Assembly (NCBI GenBank): GCA_035255485.1 | Contig: DATEZO010000013.1 | Span: forward strand, 1 to 14,683 | Reading direction: 5' to 3' | DNA from: DATEZO01 sp035255485 | GTDB taxonomy: Bacteria > Pseudomonadota > Gammaproteobacteria > Burkholderiales > Burkholderiaceae_D | DNA: 14,683 nt | Shown here: in pieces, positions 13,435 through 14,683 of the stretch | Layout: the number at the start of each line of letters is the position of its first letter | Position numbering within the stretch: position 1 is the stretch's first letter | Notes under the pieces: generated by a model | Seen by the model: the letters and a program-made list of their open reading frames with translations, nothing else | Told to the model about the DNA's origin: nothing | Databases searched by the model: none | Position numbers and translations under genes: made by a program

Positions 13435-13441
13435 AAATATC

Positions 13442-14683
13442 ATGGCTGCATTTATCAACACCAATATCGCTTCGCTGAATTCCCAGCGCGCTCTGAACGC
13501 CTCCCAAGGCGCCCTGCAGACCTCCTTGCAGCGTTTGTCCTCCGGCTTGCGCATCAACAGTGCGAAAGACGACTCCGCCGGTTTGGCGATTTCCGAGCGC
13601 ATGACCTCGCAAATCCGCGGCCTGAACCAGGCAGTCCGCAACGCAAATGATGGCATCTCTCTGAGCCAGACCGCTGAAGGCGCACTTGGTGAAATCACCA
13701 ACAACCTGCAACGTATCCGCGAACTGGCCGTGCAGTCCGCCAACGCGACAAACAGCGCATCTGACCGCGCATCGCTGGACGCCGAGTCAACGCAGCTGGT
13801 CGCTGAAATTACCCGCGTCGCCAGCCAGACGTCGTTCAACGGTATCAATCTGCTTGACGGCTCCTTCACCAGCAAGGCCTTCCAGGTCGGCGCAAACGCC
13901 AACCAGACGATTTCGGTGAACTCGATTGCCGACTCCCGCGCCACCGGTTTGGGCAGCAACACCATGACGCTCGCTGGTACGGCAATGAATGTCAATACTG
14001 CCGCAGCAACCGACAACAGCGCAGGCAACGGCGTCACTGTCGAAGCCGGTCTGACTCTGACCACGGCGAATGGCGGCACAACGGCAGCCTTCGGCTACAG
14101 CGCCGGCGATGGCGCAAAGGAAATCGCAGCAGCGATCAACGCCAATGCCTCCGCCGTCGGCGTCACCGCGACAGCATCGAACAGCACCACGTTGAGCGCC
14201 TTGTCCCTGGCCGGTACCGTCAGCTTCAACCTGAACGGTCAAGCGATCTCCGCTTCGATCACCGACCCGACCGACCTGACCGCTTTGGCGGGTGCGATCA
14301 ACGGTGCAGCAGGCGCAACCGGCGTGACTGCCACCTTCACCAGCACCTCGTCTAAGAACAGCCTGACTCTTTCGACAACCGATGGCCGCAATATCGCGAT
14401 CGACACATTCTCCAGTACTGGTGCCGGTAACCAAACCGCGACTTTCGGTACGGTGACGTTGACTGAAGCCGGCACAGATTCGTCGATCAAGACTGGTTCC
14501 GTCGCATTGAGCAGCTCCAAAGGTGCAATTACGGCTGCCGGCCACAATGCCGACGTGTTCAACACCGCAACGAGCACGTTCTCGTCCGTGGCAAGCTTGA
14601 GCCTGACCAGCGACACGAACGCACAAGCAGCCATCTCGGTGATCGACGCAGCATTGGCACAGATCAACAGCTCGCGCGGCGAT
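13442..14683 (+). CDS. fliC: Flagellin FliC, 3'-truncated by the window edge
   Basis: The filament subunit. 414 codons are present with no stop, ending at NSSRGD, the start of the C-terminal D1 helix, so the last roughly 80-90 residues are outside. Residues 1-170 are the conserved D0/D1 part: MAAFINTNIASLNSQRALN, LQRLSSGLRINSAKDDSAGLA (spread over 30-49), and LQRIRELAVQSAN (89-101), which includes the conserved TLR5-contact helix. Residues about 170-395 are a Ser/Thr/Ala/Gly-rich variable region with two Flagellin_IN-like units (about 217-250 and 278-320; GVTATASN and GVTATFTS are their cores). Predicted total is about 500 residues, longer than minimal betaproteobacterial flagellins of about 270-280, with the extra length in the exposed region. 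No signal peptide, as expected for type III export. A sigma-28 promoter and strong ribosome binding site precede it. The Ser/Thr-rich region is the likely acceptor for the divergent GT41 enzyme. Confidence 0.97.
   Translation, partial: MAAFINTNIASLNSQRALNASQGALQTSLQRLSSGLRINSAKDDSAGLAISERMTSQIRGLNQAVRNANDGISLSQTAEGALGEITNNLQRIRELAVQSANATNSASDRASLDAESTQLVAEITRVASQTSFNGINLLDGSFTSKAFQVGANANQTISVNSIADSRATGLGSNTMTLAGTAMNVNTAAATDNSAGNGVTVEAGLTLTTANGGTTAAFGYSAGDGAKEIAAAINANASAVGVTATASNSTTLSALSLAGTVSFNLNGQAISASITDPTDLTALAGAINGAAGATGVTATFTSTSSKNSLTLSTTDGRNIAIDTFSSTGAGNQTATFGTVTLTEAGTDSSIKTGSVALSSSKGAITAAGHNADVFNTATSTFSSVASLSLTSDTNAQAAISVIDAALAQINSSRGD

Larger units (their letters stand above)
12731..13441. 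other. Intergenic regulatory region between operon and flagellin gene
   Basis: About 0.7 kb between two divergent genes. Open frames on both strands (12791-13183 minus, 12876-13298 plus) have no recognisable motif, repeat unlikely residue runs and lack good ribosome binding sites, so I do not call them genes. What can be seen: the operon promoter and palindrome near 12762-12800, a GC-rich hairpin at 12808-12844, overlapping inverted repeats at 13037-13076 (CCGGATT/AATCCGG and AGGGCC/GGCCCT), an AT-rich inverted repeat at 13201-13223, two sigma-28-like promoters, and a long flagellin leader. From roughly 12850 to 13030 I see nothing definite. Confidence 0.6.

Noticed and set aside
13369..14667. 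Minus-strand frames opposite fliC
   Set aside because: The plus frame is unmistakable flagellin; the antisense frames are a by-product of its Ala/Thr/Ser codon bias.
1..14683. CRISPR array, tRNA, insertion sequence or phage attachment site
   Set aside because: No regularly spaced repeats, no tRNA-like cloverleaf, no transposase or integrase, and no matching terminal repeats were seen by eye; a direct-repeat search at the island edges could still reveal att sites.

Overview
The window looks like chromosomal DNA from a betaproteobacterium of the Burkholderiales, probably near the Oxalobacteraceae. This rests on the flagellin N-terminus, a sigma-28 promoter in front of it, the GC-rich codon use and the gene types; no rRNA or other marker gene is present to settle it. 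It is a surface-glycan or flagellin-modification island lying between a diguanylate cyclase and the flagellin gene.

Layout. (1) 1-786, plus strand: C-terminal part of a GGDEF diguanylate cyclase, cut by the left edge. (2) 947-2245, plus strand: a TPR protein fused to a TylF-type methyltransferase. (3) 12730 down to 2275, minus strand: ten tightly packed genes, most of them overlapping or abutting, read as one operon. In transcription order they are a large TPR/GT41 (O-GlcNAc transferase-like) glycosyltransferase, glucose-1-phosphate cytidylyltransferase (rfbF), CDP-glucose 4,6-dehydratase (rfbG), an RfbC-like 3,5-epimerase, an NAD(P)-dependent sugar reductase/epimerase, a CmcI-type methyltransferase, 2-oxoacid dehydrogenase E1 alpha and E1 beta, a three-part fusion (lipoyl domain, E1/E3-binding domain, PglD/NeuD-type acyltransferase), and a TylF-type methyltransferase. 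(4) 12731-13441: about 0.7 kb of regulatory DNA between the divergent operon and flagellin, with a good sigma-28 promoter. (5) 13442 to the right edge, plus strand: flagellin fliC, with its C-terminal end outside the window. It is open to the window edge with no stop.

How the genes may work together. RfbF and RfbG make CDP-4-keto-6-deoxyglucose; the epimerase and the SDR protein would convert it to a CDP-6-deoxyhexose; up to three methyltransferases and one acyltransferase would decorate it; the GT41 enzyme would attach sugar to a protein, for which the neighbouring flagellin is the obvious candidate. The target and order of steps are inference.

The most unusual part is the E1alpha-E1beta-fusion trio. 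The fusion has a lipoyl domain with the lysine in place and a peripheral-subunit-binding domain, but where a normal E2 has its CoA-dependent acyltransferase core it carries a left-handed beta-helix sugar acyltransferase. This suggests that an acyl group made by oxidative decarboxylation of a 2-oxoacid is passed from lipoamide directly to a nucleotide sugar, without acyl-CoA. That is a hypothesis from domain architecture and operon context, not a demonstrated reaction.
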